In this document: positions 34,961-44,577 of the stretch, one piece after another
How the letters are laid out: each line of letters opens with the position of its first letter
Numbering within the stretch: position 1 is the first letter of the stretch
Assembly: GCA_964464595.1 (NCBI GenBank)
Contig: CAYXGW010000015.1
Location: 1-64,000, forward strand
Direction: 5' to 3'
Length of the DNA: 64,000 nucleotides
DNA from: JADFJB01 sp964464595
Lineage (GTDB): Bacteria > Zhuqueibacterota > JdFR-76 > DREG01
The notes under the pieces: model-generated
Seen by the model: the letters and a program-made list of their open reading frames with translations, nothing else
What the model was told of the DNA's origin: nothing
The model's database searches: none
Translations under genes and position numbers: made by a program

Positions 34961-35155
34961 ACTCACTAATAGAAACGAATTTTTATAATCCAAAAGTTAA
35001 AAACTCTCTAGAGACTAAGTTTAATTTTATAGATCCTACAAATAATTAAGATCAATTTTGTCTATTACATTTCAGTATAAACTGTGAGTAAGAGGGCGGA
35101 GCTGCAAAAATTTTACTCTTAATGTTTCTACGATTTTTTAAATAGGACATGGACA

Positions 35156-35659
35156 ATGAAATATATTAAGCTAAAAATATTTTTAATAGTGGTATTATCT
35201 TTTTATACTAACTTACTTGCACAAGAAAAGGATTTTTCACAAATAGTTGTACATATCTGGGGAGAAGTGAATAGTCCAGGTGAATACCGTGTTTCAGATG
35301 GAATAGATGTTCTTGATATTATTTCCAAAGCTGGAGGACCAACGGAATTTGCTCGCTTAAGCAAGGTCCGCTTAACAAGGGCATTAAATTATCAACAACC
35401 TAACTCTCAAAACGATGGTGAATTGACATCGGTTAATTCTTATCGGAAGCAGTATCGAAATCTAAAACGAGTCGTACTAATAGATGTTGGCCATTATTTA
35501 AAGCAAACACAGAAAGTTTATTCTTTACCCATGTTGCAATCTGGTGATATTGTTTATATTCCTAAGAATAGATGGTCAACATGGAAAACCGTGGCCTCTA
35601 TAATAAGAGATGTTGCCATTGTTGCAAACGCTTACTATTGGCTACAAAGATCGAACTGA
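35156..35659 (+). CDS. Periplasmic SLBB-domain protein, polysaccharide export accessory
   Basis: The 167-residue protein has a signal peptide (about 1-22, ending LLAQ) and one SLBB domain (about 28-125: VVHIWGEVNSPGEYRVSDGIDVLDIISKAGG). It lacks the Poly_export domain and the C-terminal helix of Wza-type outer-membrane channels, whose members usually exceed 350 residues. It could be a periplasmic extension of an export channel encoded elsewhere, or a partner of the Wzc-like protein that follows after 72 bp. AGGA at 35144-35147 supports ATG 35156. Confidence 0.85.
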   Translation: MKYIKLKIFLIVVLSFYTNLLAQEKDFSQIVVHIWGEVNSPGEYRVSDGIDVLDIISKAGGPTEFARLSKVRLTRALNYQQPNSQNDGELTSVNSYRKQYRNLKRVVLIDVGHYLKQTQKVYSLPMLQSGDIVYIPKNRWSTWKTVASIIRDVAIVANAYYWLQRSN

Positions 35660-35731
35660 ACTCTCAACGAATTGCATCTAGTAAGGGTAGTCAAATATTG
35701 AAGTCAGTAATAGAATTATGAAGGATATAAA

Positions 35732-38056
35732 TTGAACAGAAATAATGATACTGATGGATTTGAGGGAAGATTATTCATCCGAAAAATTTGGAGAAAGAAA
35801 TTTATAGTTTTAATCGTTTTGCTCATCACATTAGTACCCATATTAATTTACAATGAGCTAGCTGATTCAAAATATAAAGCATCTTCCACTTTAATTTTAG
35901 AGCAAATTAATGATTTACCTTCAATCACTCAATCAAAAACAATGGAATACATGCTCAGAGAAGTGTATTTATCCAATCGTATTCAGGAAATAAAGAGCCG
36001 GTCTCTGGTGAAAACTTTGGTTAAAAAATTACCGCAAAACATTGTTGATAGATTGACTGTCGAGTTGGACTCCACAGATATTCATTATGATCAAGTCAAT
36101 GCTCTTGTAACATTGATTCATGGTACTCCATCCAAAAAGGGGCGTATTAAAGTAGAACGTGTACGAAAATCCGATATCATTAATATTTCATTCTGGTCAA
36201 AAGATCCTGAAGCCACATATTTCGTAACAAATATGCTGGCAAATCTTTATGTTGAACAGCACATGCAGATTAGGCGTGAGGGCGCAAGTGGAATCCGAAC
36301 CTTTCTTGAGGAACAATTGGGTATATATCGTGAAAGAATGATGCGTGCGGAAATCTCTTTAAAAAATTATAAGGAGAAGAATAAAATTACAGTTTTAGAT
36401 AAGCAAGCAGAGGAAATGCTTAAACGTTACACAGAAGCCGAAGTTCTGTATAATTCAACAAAAGCCGAAAGTGGTGCAAAGGAGCGTAGGTTAGCCTATG
36501 TAGATCAGAAAATTTCTGAAGAGAAACAGGAACTAGTGCCGTCACTAACTAATATATCGAGTCCTTGGGCTATTCAATTAAAAGCTAAACTAGTAGAACT
36601 TGAGCTCCAGCATACCGAGTTACAATTGCAAAATTATTCTGCTGATCATCCACGAATGTTACAAATACGTGAAAGGATTAACCTAACAAAAACGAGTTTA
36701 ACTTCTGAAGCCGTGAAATTATCACAAGGGAAGGGAATACTGGACGTTTTTTCTCATATCAAAAGTTACATGGAAGAATCTTTAAAACTGCAAGTTGATC
36801 TTCAATCCATCAAAAAGAAAGAATTTGTTATTAAGAATATTCTGGAAACATATGATCATTCTTTACAAAATTTTCCGCGTAAAGAAATTAGACTAGCACA
36901 GTTAAACCGTGAAAAAAATGTCAGTGAGCAGACTTATTTATTGCTAATACACAAAAGAGAAGAGGCACGATTATCTGAAGTTGAAAATAAGTCTATTATT
37001 AGAATAATAGATGAAGCAGAAAAACCAACAATGCCAATTTGGCCACGAAAGAAATTGAATATTCTTCTTGGCATAATGCTTGGAGGTCTTCTTGGTGTTG
37101 GTTTGGTTTTCTTATCAGAGTATTATCAGGAAACTATCGAAACCACTGATGACATTGAAGTATCAACAGACTGGTCAGTTATAGCGACTATACCGAAATT
37201 TCGTAACTCCTGGAAAAAACTAAAAAAGAACGATATCAACAGAATAGACCTTGTTGAAAATACAAATTTAGAGTTAAATCCAAACCATGCGCAGAAAATG
37301 AATTCAGCTTCCTCAATTTCCTTTGAAGGAGAAGCTTATCGAATGATGACAAGGAACCTGCAGCTCATGGTTCAAAAGGAACAGACTGGAGTGATTTTAG
37401 TGACTAGTTCCAGTCCGCAAGAGGGTAAATCTACGACTGCTATTAATTTGGCGATTACTTTAGCTAACATGGGGCAAAACACACTTCTTGTGGACATGGA
37501 TTTTCGAAAGCCTGTAATACACAAGGCTTTCGATATTACAATGAAACCTGGCGCAATAGATCTACTACTTCATATTCAGTCATTAAATGGTAATTTGACG
37601 AGGAAAGGACAAGATATTAAACAATTACCTCACAATAAAACTTCCATAAAAGCCGTTTCCCTAACGAAATTTTCCTCTTTGGAGGATATATTTGATACAA
37701 TCCAATCACCAACTGTTGAAAATCTTCAAATCATGCCATCTGGACACTTTGAGAAAATAAAGTATACTCATTTCAGTTCAAGTGTTATTGGTATCGCTTT
37801 TAAACTATTTAAGAGGTTTTTCGATTCAGTAATTATTGATAGTCCGCCATTATTAATGGTATCTGAGGCCCGCACCATGGCATCTCAATCAGATGGTGTG
37901 ATCTATGTTCTGGAAAGTGGCGGTACGACAAAAAAAGCAGCTACACAATCCCACAAAATCTTAAAAATTGCTAGAGCCAACATACTAGGCTCAGTTCTAA
38001 ATAAGATGAGTTCAACTAAAATATATGGAAAAAAAGAGCGTTATTATTATTATTAA
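35732..38056 (+). CDS. Wzc-type polysaccharide co-polymerase and tyrosine autokinase
   Basis: The 774-residue inner-membrane protein controls chain length and export of the polymer. Two membrane helices (about 27-47 and 442-465) flank a large periplasmic coiled-coil Wzz/GNVR domain. The cytoplasmic BY-kinase domain has Walker A SSSPQEGKST (K566), A' LLVDMDFRKP and Walker B VIIDSPP, and the C-terminus ends in a tyrosine cluster (KKERYYYY) for autophosphorylation. Between A' and Walker B there is an insertion of about 35 lysine-rich residues (around GNLTRKGQDIKQLPHN) not usual in CpsD-type kinases. Start is TTG 35732 with AAGGA shortly upstream. It is adjacent to the SLBB protein. Confidence 0.93.
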   Translation: MNRNNDTDGFEGRLFIRKIWRKKFIVLIVLLITLVPILIYNELADSKYKASSTLILEQINDLPSITQSKTMEYMLREVYLSNRIQEIKSRSLVKTLVKKLPQNIVDRLTVELDSTDIHYDQVNALVTLIHGTPSKKGRIKVERVRKSDIINISFWSKDPEATYFVTNMLANLYVEQHMQIRREGASGIRTFLEEQLGIYRERMMRAEISLKNYKEKNKITVLDKQAEEMLKRYTEAEVLYNSTKAESGAKERRLAYVDQKISEEKQELVPSLTNISSPWAIQLKAKLVELELQHTELQLQNYSADHPRMLQIRERINLTKTSLTSEAVKLSQGKGILDVFSHIKSYMEESLKLQVDLQSIKKKEFVIKNILETYDHSLQNFPRKEIRLAQLNREKNVSEQTYLLLIHKREEARLSEVENKSIIRIIDEAEKPTMPIWPRKKLNILLGIMLGGLLGVGLVFLSEYYQETIETTDDIEVSTDWSVIATIPKFRNSWKKLKKNDINRIDLVENTNLELNPNHAQKMNSASSISFEGEAYRMMTRNLQLMVQKEQTGVILVTSSSPQEGKSTTAINLAITLANMGQNTLLVDMDFRKPVIHKAFDITMKPGAIDLLLHIQSLNGNLTRKGQDIKQLPHNKTSIKAVSLTKFSSLEDIFDTIQSPTVENLQIMPSGHFEKIKYTHFSSSVIGIAFKLFKRFFDSVIIDSPPLLMVSEARTMASQSDGVIYVLESGGTTKKAATQSHKILKIARANILGSVLNKMSSTKIYGKKERYYYY

Positions 38057-38137
38057 TTTTTCACCTTCCATTTAAATGTTTCGTTAAACGTTTCTCTTAA
38101 TTCAGACAAATCGAAAAACCATAATATAATTTTTTAA

Positions 38138-38614
38138 ATGAAAATCAGCCATGGGGGAACAAACGTATTTCCAATTAAAATTCCCATAGACTCGCCAGAT
38201 AATGGATTTTTTTCTTCTTCAAGAGATTTTGATTGGTTTTTGAAACTTGAAAAACATAGAAATCTTCGAAATGGAGGAGTAGTCTGTGTAGCTACTCTTA
38301 ATTTGCCATTAATCTCAAAACAAGAACAAGTCGGTTTTTTGGATAAAATTAAAAAAAGGTTTTTGAATGTGATTTTATTAAACACAAGAGCATCTGATAT
38401 TGTTTTTAATCTAGACCAAGAGATCAAAATAATTCTTATTAATACTATTAAGGATGGTGCATATGCTGCAAGTAAGAGAATTTATAAGTTAATCAATAAT
38501 TTAGGTCAGAAAGAACCCTTCATAAAAATAAACAATGACCTTTGGTTTGAAATTAAGATTGATATCTGGGATTACGAAGTAAAAATGAAATATAACTCTC
38601 TTATTTCAGGATAA
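38138..38614 (+). CDS. Hypothetical protein before the sugar-phosphate transferase
   Basis: The 158-residue product is not recognised. It has no signal peptide or membrane span. The first part reads ISHGGTNVFPIKIP and the middle KKRFLNVILLNTRASDIVFNLDQ looks like a buried strand and helix, so it appears folded. It starts at ATG 38138 without a good ribosome-binding site. Its stop codon (38612-38614) lies inside the open frame of the following transferase, which itself has no good start, so the two may once have been, or may still be, one protein joined by a frameshift. It lies 81 bp after the Wzc-like gene. Confidence 0.6.
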   Translation: MKISHGGTNVFPIKIPIDSPDNGFFSSSRDFDWFLKLEKHRNLRNGGVVCVATLNLPLISKQEQVGFLDKIKKRFLNVILLNTRASDIVFNLDQEIKIILINTIKDGAYAASKRIYKLINNLGQKEPFIKINNDLWFEIKIDIWDYEVKMKYNSLISG

Positions 38615-38705
38615 TTATATAAAAATTGAACAACAAACAAGTCCCTTAAAGTATATCGATTTAATCTCGAGACGTCGAAGTACATTCAAATCTACAATCA
38701 AACGA

Positions 38706-39314
38706 TTGATTGATTTGGTGGGTGCTTCTTTGGGTTTCATAGTTATATGGCCAATTATTCTTTTGATAGCACTATTAATAAAACTCTCATCAACTGGGCC
38801 TGTCTTTTTTGTTCAGAAACGAGTAGGTTTACGAGGGAAAGAATTTACTTTTTTGAAATTTAGGACAATGTTACAAAATAATGATGATTCATTTCATAAA
38901 TCATATGTTACAAAGTTAATAAAAAACGAGTTTCAAGAATCAGAAAATAAACAAAAGCCGTTGTATAAAATTAACGATGATTTTAGAGTCACAAAGATTG
39001 GTAAATTTCTAAGAAACTGGAGTCTGGATGAAATACCACAACTATACAATGTTCTAAAAGGGGACATGAGTCTAGTTGGTCCACGCCCTTCCATCCCTTA
39101 TGAAGTAAGCCAATATAGTGCATGGCATTTACAGAGATTGAATTTTATTCCAGGAATAACTGGGATTTGGCAGACTACAGGAAGAAGTAAAACAACTTTT
39201 AATGAAATGGTTCGTTCAGATATTCAATATATTAGGAATTGGTCCATATTGTTGGATTTTTGGATATTGCTTAGAACAGTTAAAGCTGTTTTAAGCCGAG
39301 AAGGAGCTTTATAA
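38706..39314 (+). CDS. Initiating sugar-phosphate transferase (bacterial sugar transferase family, WbaP/EpsE-like)
   Basis: This enzyme moves a sugar 1-phosphate to undecaprenyl phosphate to start the repeat unit. An N-terminal membrane hairpin is followed by the family motifs GPVFFVQKRVGLRGKEF-FLKFRTM, WSLDEIPQLYNVLKGDMSLVGPRP and PGITGIWQTTGR; the Asp-Glu pair of LDE is catalytic. The formal start TTG 38706 cuts the protein short: the same frame is open back to 38589 and reads RRSTFKSTIKRLIDLVG, typical of the family just before the first helix, but holds no ATG, GTG or TTG. A rare start, a frameshift with the preceding gene or an error is implied. Confidence 0.88.
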   Translation: MIDLVGASLGFIVIWPIILLIALLIKLSSTGPVFFVQKRVGLRGKEFTFLKFRTMLQNNDDSFHKSYVTKLIKNEFQESENKQKPLYKINDDFRVTKIGKFLRNWSLDEIPQLYNVLKGDMSLVGPRPSIPYEVSQYSAWHLQRLNFIPGITGIWQTTGRSKTTFNEMVRSDIQYIRNWSILLDFWILLRTVKAVLSREGAL

Positions 39315-39358
39315 AAGACTAATATTTATTAATATTAATATTCTAACTTGGGAGAAAC

Positions 39359-40456
39359 ATGGAAGTTGCTGTCATTGGTTGTGGATATTGGGGGCCAAAT
39401 TTAATTCGAAATTTTAATTCATTGCAAGAGTGCGATATTTATACTTGTTGTGATTTGGATATTAAAAACCTTGAAAGGATGAAACGTCTTTTCCCTCAAA
39501 TAGGAGTAACTACAAACTATATAGAAATAATAAATTCACAAGAAATTGATGCTGTTGCAATAGCAACGCCCGTATCTACTCACTATCAACTAGCAAAAGA
39601 ATGTATATTATCTGGTAAACATGTGCTCATTGAAAAACCATTGGCAGCTTCACAGGACCAGTGTATGGATCTAATCAAAATAGCAAAAAAAATGCACAAA
39701 ATATTGATGGTAGGTCATACTTTTGAATACACTTTTGCAGTGAACAAAATAAAAGATATTTTAGAAAGCGGAGAACTTGGAGAAGTGTTATATATGAGCT
39801 GCCTAAGACTTAACTTAGGGCTCTTTCAAAAAGATATTAACGTAGTATGGGATTTAGCTCCTCATGATATTTCAATAATATTGTATCTTTTAGGTAAAGA
39901 GCCTATTACGGTAAATGGACTCGGCAAAGCTCATTTCTCAGATAATATTGAAGATGTGGCAACGGCAACTCTCAATTTTGATAATGGTGAAATTGCTTTC
40001 CTTCATCAAAGCTGGTTAGATCCTTATAAAGTAAGGAAGATGACTATTGTTGGTACCAAAAAAATGTTGGTATATGATGATGTAGAACCAAATGAAAAAA
40101 TAAAAATATTTGATAAAGGTGTTAAACCCCCACCACATTATAACTCATTTGCTGAGTTTCATTTAGCATACCACTATGGTGACATTTCAAGTCCTCGCAT
40201 AGAAGAATGTGAACCATTAAAAGTAGAATGTGCTCACTTCTTAGAATGTATTCGCGAAAAGAAGACACCTAGAAGCGATGGTTATTCCGGCCTTCGTGTT
40301 GTCACAATCATTGAATCGATTTGCAAATCAATTCACAATGGAGGATCTGAAATTCTTGTTTCAAGTGGAAATCTAAACTCTCTTGAAAAAAATGATAAAA
40401 AATCTAAGGCAGGTTCAAACCGAACAGTTACATTGACAGGTTCAAGTCCAGTGTGA
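39359..40456 (+). CDS. Gfo/Idh/MocA oxidoreductase, WbpB/WlbA-like
   Basis: The 365-residue NAD(P)-dependent oxidoreductase has Rossmann motif VIGCGYWGPNLIRNF, VAIATPVSTHYQLAKE, and catalytic EKPLA lysine in LIEKPLAAS, with DLAPHDIS in the C-terminal domain. The GxGYWGPNL form is common in polysaccharide loci, where such enzymes oxidise C3 of UDP-N-acetylglucosaminuronate before transamination. The aminotransferase next door (106 bp downstream) and the acetyltransferase at 57 kb complete that set. GGGAG at 39350-39354 supports the start. The last 20 or so residues are low-complexity and may not be part of the fold. Confidence 0.88.
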   Translation: MEVAVIGCGYWGPNLIRNFNSLQECDIYTCCDLDIKNLERMKRLFPQIGVTTNYIEIINSQEIDAVAIATPVSTHYQLAKECILSGKHVLIEKPLAASQDQCMDLIKIAKKMHKILMVGHTFEYTFAVNKIKDILESGELGEVLYMSCLRLNLGLFQKDINVVWDLAPHDISIILYLLGKEPITVNGLGKAHFSDNIEDVATATLNFDNGEIAFLHQSWLDPYKVRKMTIVGTKKMLVYDDVEPNEKIKIFDKGVKPPPHYNSFAEFHLAYHYGDISSPRIEECEPLKVECAHFLECIREKKTPRSDGYSGLRVVTIIESICKSIHNGGSEILVSSGNLNSLEKNDKKSKAGSNRTVTLTGSSPV

Positions 40457-40562
40457 TTTGGAATTTAGAATTTACCTTAATAACTGAAAAAACTTTGTCA
40501 TCCACTAATATGGCAAAATCCAACACTAACTCCCAAAGGCAGTATTAAGAGGTTTATGAGAA

Positions 40563-41687
40563 ATGCAAGTACCGTTTCTTGATCTAAAAACACAATACGA
40601 ATCAATTCAAGGCGAAATAGCCGATGCTATGCAGCAAGTTTTTGATAAAACAGCATTTGCCGGTGGCCCATTTGTTGATCAATTCGAAAATGAATTCGCT
40701 TCGTTTAGCCAATGCCAATATGCCATCGGTGTTAGCAGTGGAACAGCGGCTCTTTGGATGGCTATTTTGGTGTTAGGAATAGGCCCGGGTGATGAAGTCA
40801 TTACTGTGCCTAATACTTTTATCGCAACGGTAGAAGCAATCAGTTTTAGTGGCGCTAAGCCAGTCTTTGTTGATATTGATAAAGTTACATATACGATGGA
40901 TCCATCTCTCCTAGAAGCAGCCATTACACCTCGCACTAAAGCTATTATTCCTGTTCATCTTTTCGGACAAGTAACTGACATGGATTCTATCCTAGAAATC
41001 GGCAAAAAACACGGATTAAAGGTTATCGAAGATGCCTGCCAGGCTCATGGAGCATCGTATAAAGGAAAAACCGCAGGCTCAATAGGCAACGCTGGTTGTT
41101 TTAGCTTTTATCCCGGTAAGAATCTTGGCGCCTATGGGGAAGCTGGCGCAATTGTTACTAATAATGCTGAATTAGCACAAAAGCTACGGATCTTTCGCGA
41201 CCACGGGCAGTCAAGCAAGTATCATCACCAAATAATCGGCTGGAATGCACGTATAGATGGTTTACAAAGTGCAGTGCTGAGCGTTAAATTGAAGCATCTT
41301 TCCGAATGGAATGAGGCACGCAGAAAAAATGCACAATTATATAATGATCTGCTTTGTGAAATCGAGGGAATAGCACTTCCACATGAGGCTGATTATACCA
41401 AACACGTCTACCACATATACGCCATACGTGTACAAAACCGTGACGAACTGTCAATCATATTACGAGAAAAAGGTATTCATTGTGGCATTCACTATCCTAT
41501 ACCTATTCATCTCACTGAGGCATATCAATACTTGGGCCAAAGAAAGGGCTGTTTTCCCATAACTGAAGAATACGCCGGGCAATTACTTTCCTTGCCGATG
41601 TTTCCCGAATTGACGAGTGAAGAGATTGAGCATATCGTGAAAGAAATCAATCTCATTAGTCATAGCGCCAAGGTGCCAATCGCCTGA
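40563..41687 (+). CDS. DegT/DnrJ/EryC1/StrS aminotransferase, WbpE/WlbC-like
   Basis: This PLP-dependent sugar aminotransferase of 374 residues uses glutamate to aminate a keto sugar nucleotide. It carries VPFLDLKTQYESI at the N-terminus, SSGTAALWMAI, the EDACQAHGASYKG motif, and the PLP lysine K186 in FSFYPGKNLGAYGEAGA. Following an oxidoreductase of the WbpB type, it most likely makes the 3-amino group of a 2,3-diamino-2,3-dideoxy glucuronic acid nucleotide. The GHSSKYHH-type segment (DHGQSSKYHH) and the FPITEEYAGQLLSLPMFPEL tail are typical of this family. Confidence 0.92.
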   Translation: MQVPFLDLKTQYESIQGEIADAMQQVFDKTAFAGGPFVDQFENEFASFSQCQYAIGVSSGTAALWMAILVLGIGPGDEVITVPNTFIATVEAISFSGAKPVFVDIDKVTYTMDPSLLEAAITPRTKAIIPVHLFGQVTDMDSILEIGKKHGLKVIEDACQAHGASYKGKTAGSIGNAGCFSFYPGKNLGAYGEAGAIVTNNAELAQKLRIFRDHGQSSKYHHQIIGWNARIDGLQSAVLSVKLKHLSEWNEARRKNAQLYNDLLCEIEGIALPHEADYTKHVYHIYAIRVQNRDELSIILREKGIHCGIHYPIPIHLTEAYQYLGQRKGCFPITEEYAGQLLSLPMFPELTSEEIEHIVKEINLISHSAKVPIA

Positions 41688-41770
41688 ACAAATTGATTCG
41701 GTTGCAATATGCTCAATTATATGAAAAGTCTTAAACTTTTAAATGTAATTATAGACTACCAGGCATCCAG

Positions 41771-43327
41771 TTGAAGGAATTCTCAGGCAACGATTTGGCT
41801 ATCACTGTCGGAAAAAACACAATGTTTGGCATTTCTGCAAACATTGTGCGGATTGGCACTAGAATAATAATGGTGCCGTTCATCATATCGTATTTAGGAT
41901 TGGAAGGTTATGGAATTTGGGCGATAATGATGGCGATAATGTTTTGCATGCAAATGGGTGTTGCAGGAGTCAAATCTGCCTTCCAGAAGTATGTTGCCGA
42001 AGCTACAGGAACCGGCGATTACGAGCGAGCAAGTATCTTGTTGAGCACAAGTTTCATTGCGGTAACGGCTGTCTATGTGTTAGTGCTAGTCCCGGTTATA
42101 ATCTTCTCTCATGATTTAATTCAAGTTTTGGGCGTTCCGGATCGATTTATTCCCGATGCTGCTTCCTCAATTGTTTTGCTAGCTTTTGCGATAACACTCA
42201 GTAATGTCACCGGTGTTTTTGAATCCATAATTATGGGCGCCCATCGTATAGACATTGTAATGAAATTAGATATGTTCCTCTTCATTGCTCAGGCGGGTAC
42301 AATTATTCTGCTTTTGGTTAATGGCTATGGCCTATTCACCCTGGTCGTTGTAATTTCAGCATCGCAGCTTTTCCGCTCTTTGTTTTGTATAATAATATCG
42401 ACTCGAGTAGTGCCACAGATTTGTGTCAAACCACGGTTATTTTCACGATCTGTCTTTCCGGAATTGCTCCGTTTTGCCGGCAGTTACCAGTTGCTGAATA
42501 TCATTGCAGTGCTGTATTTAAATATTTTGCCTTTTGCGATTCTAAAGTTTTTTGGGGCTGAGGCCGCCGGGATTTATGCAATTTGTGCCAGGCTCGTTGA
42601 AGCGGCGAAATTCGCACCGGAAGCGCTTTTGCAACCACTGCTTTCCGGTGGTGCCTTTATTAATTACAGCAAGAAAGCCGCCAAAGGGATTGGTCTTTTT
42701 TTCGAAAAATCACTCCGGGCAACAATAACGTTGGCAATACCCGCATTGGGATTCGTGATGGTATTCGGTGAAAAAATCATATTTGCCTGGACCGGTCAAC
42801 AAAGCGAATTAATTTTTGTCGGGCTAATATTACTTTGCCTGACCCACCTTTGCAGGTCAATTGCGAAAGTAAATTTCGTCCTCTACCGTGCTACGGGCGG
42901 GGCGACAAAAGATATCACCTGGCAATTGTCCCGGCTGATCATTCTGTTATTCGGCCTGGGAGTGGCCGGATCTTTTTTCGATTTCAATAGTGCACTAGCT
43001 GCTGCACTATTGGCCGAGTTTGTTGGAATGATTTTTATGTTCCATGTAATCAGAGCCAAAAATATTGGCCGGTTCAGTTTTGGTCCTTTTCTTCGCAATA
43101 CCGCAAAACTAACTGCAATTGTGCTAGCTGCATTGGCCGCAGGTATGGCTGTCGTGATGATTCCTGTGCCATTGGAATTATCAGATCGAACGATGATAAC
43201 AATTAGACTGGGAGCCGCATTTGCGATATTCCTATCGTTGGCATTTCCTCTGTTATGGCTGACAAACTACCTGTCATCCGAAGAACGCCAGTTGCTGGCT
43301 AAAAGCTTAACAGTTCTTTTACGGTAA
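41771..43327 (+). CDS. Polysaccharide flippase (Wzx-like, MOP superfamily)
   Basis: The 518-residue protein has about 12-14 hydrophobic helices spread over its whole length and begins with NTMFGISANIVRIGTRIIMVPFIISYLGLEGYGIWAI, a signature of polysaccharide flippases. Wzx moves undecaprenyl-linked repeat units to the periplasmic face for polymerisation. The gene lies among glycosyltransferase and polymerase genes. The start TTG 41771 has no clear ribosome-binding site and no ATG occurs upstream in the frame; ATG 41822 would remove 17 residues. Confidence 0.9.
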   Translation: MKEFSGNDLAITVGKNTMFGISANIVRIGTRIIMVPFIISYLGLEGYGIWAIMMAIMFCMQMGVAGVKSAFQKYVAEATGTGDYERASILLSTSFIAVTAVYVLVLVPVIIFSHDLIQVLGVPDRFIPDAASSIVLLAFAITLSNVTGVFESIIMGAHRIDIVMKLDMFLFIAQAGTIILLLVNGYGLFTLVVVISASQLFRSLFCIIISTRVVPQICVKPRLFSRSVFPELLRFAGSYQLLNIIAVLYLNILPFAILKFFGAEAAGIYAICARLVEAAKFAPEALLQPLLSGGAFINYSKKAAKGIGLFFEKSLRATITLAIPALGFVMVFGEKIIFAWTGQQSELIFVGLILLCLTHLCRSIAKVNFVLYRATGGATKDITWQLSRLIILLFGLGVAGSFFDFNSALAAALLAEFVGMIFMFHVIRAKNIGRFSFGPFLRNTAKLTAIVLAALAAGMAVVMIPVPLELSDRTMITIRLGAAFAIFLSLAFPLLWLTNYLSSEERQLLAKSLTVLLR

Positions 43328-43397
43328 TGATTACCGTTTTCTCAAGTCTTGTTATTGAACCCAAGGAATCCAAACCCAACTTGATGAAAAGAGTACA

Positions 43398-44276
43398 TTG
43401 ATTTCAAAGCGTGAGACAAAAGGCCGATTGCCTGATTTCATCATTATAGGAGCTGCAAAAAGTGGAACGACGACTTTATATCAGTATCTCTGCCGTCATC
43501 CTCAAGTGTTCATGTCGAAGATAAAAGAACCAGAATTCTTCAGTAATGATTCAGTCTATGTCCGTGGTCTGGATTGGTATAAGACTTTGTTTGATGGGGC
43601 AGGAGCGCTTCAAATTTGTGGAGAAGCGTCAACCCGATACACTAGATGGCCACATACAGCAGATGCGCCTAAACGGATTTTCGACGTCCTACCTTCGCCC
43701 AAGCTTATTTACATTATGCGGCATCCAGTCGAACGTGCTTATTCTCACTATGTGCATGAAATGCGCGATGGGATTACAACAACATTTGAACAGGCATTGA
43801 GGAATACGGATATCCTGGACACTAGCATATATATGGTACAAATTAATCGATTTTTGCGTTTTTTCCCAAGGGAGCGCTTTTTATTCGTTTTGTTTGATGA
43901 TCTGATACAAGATTCCTCTGCTACATTAAGACAAATCCAACGATTTCTAGGCATCAACGAAGTTGACTTAACTGCCAAAGGACTGGTCTTGGGAAATCCT
44001 GGTAGACTAGATTTTTATATCCGTCAACGAACAACGCATTGGTTAAAGACCATCCCCGGTGGACGGCAAATAGTCGAACACGCACCAAAATCCTGGCGGG
44101 ATTTTTCCAACCTAAAAATAAAACGCTCTCCTTTGGGTGCTTGGCTCAAGAAACGGTACAAGAATCAATTTACAATGCTACCGGCAACGCGGATTAGGCT
44201 CTTGAGGATGTTTGAGAAACCTAACAGAAATCTATCAGCATTTCTTTGTCGAGACTTGTCACTTTGGTTTAAATAA
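43398..44276 (+). CDS. PAPS-dependent sulfotransferase (first of a pair)
   Basis: The 292-residue enzyme has the 5'-phosphosulfate loop IIGAAKSGTTTLYQYL (about residues 13-28) and the 3'-phosphate-binding motif RHPVERAYSHYVHEM, as in heparan-sulfate N-deacetylase/sulfotransferase-like proteins. It would transfer sulfate from PAPS to a hydroxyl or amino group of the polysaccharide. The conserved SKIKEPEFFSND after the P-loop is also typical. The start is TTG 43398. A second, diverged sulfotransferase follows at 44578, so the polymer may be sulfated at two positions. Whether it acts in the cytoplasm on lipid-linked intermediates cannot be told. Confidence 0.9.
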   Translation: MISKRETKGRLPDFIIIGAAKSGTTTLYQYLCRHPQVFMSKIKEPEFFSNDSVYVRGLDWYKTLFDGAGALQICGEASTRYTRWPHTADAPKRIFDVLPSPKLIYIMRHPVERAYSHYVHEMRDGITTTFEQALRNTDILDTSIYMVQINRFLRFFPRERFLFVLFDDLIQDSSATLRQIQRFLGINEVDLTAKGLVLGNPGRLDFYIRQRTTHWLKTIPGGRQIVEHAPKSWRDFSNLKIKRSPLGAWLKKRYKNQFTMLPATRIRLLRMFEKPNRNLSAFLCRDLSLWFK

Positions 44277-44577
44277 CCCAGTATTCTGATTTATGCGACA
44301 AAAATATCTTATTTGAGTAGACATGTTGCGATGCACTTCATAATGTGGGAGACTACATTGATAGGGTCGCAATGTAAACCGCTCTCTTGCTAACATCCGT
44401 GAGGAGAAGGAGCTCGGATATAAAAAACGTCGCCCATAACCATATTCAGAGGATTGGCCATATTTACAGGAAGATGGATACATATATACAACAACACGAT
44501 TGTCATGACTGGTTTCAATTTTTGGCCATTTATTTTTCTGCTAATATTCCCTATGAAATCTTTTTCGAAACAGAATA
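44277..44577. other. Intergenic stretch between the two sulfotransferase genes
   Basis: About 300 bp. A short open frame at 44387-44578 has no ribosome-binding site and no recognisable motif, so I do not call a gene. No promoter or terminator is evident. Confidence 0.5.
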
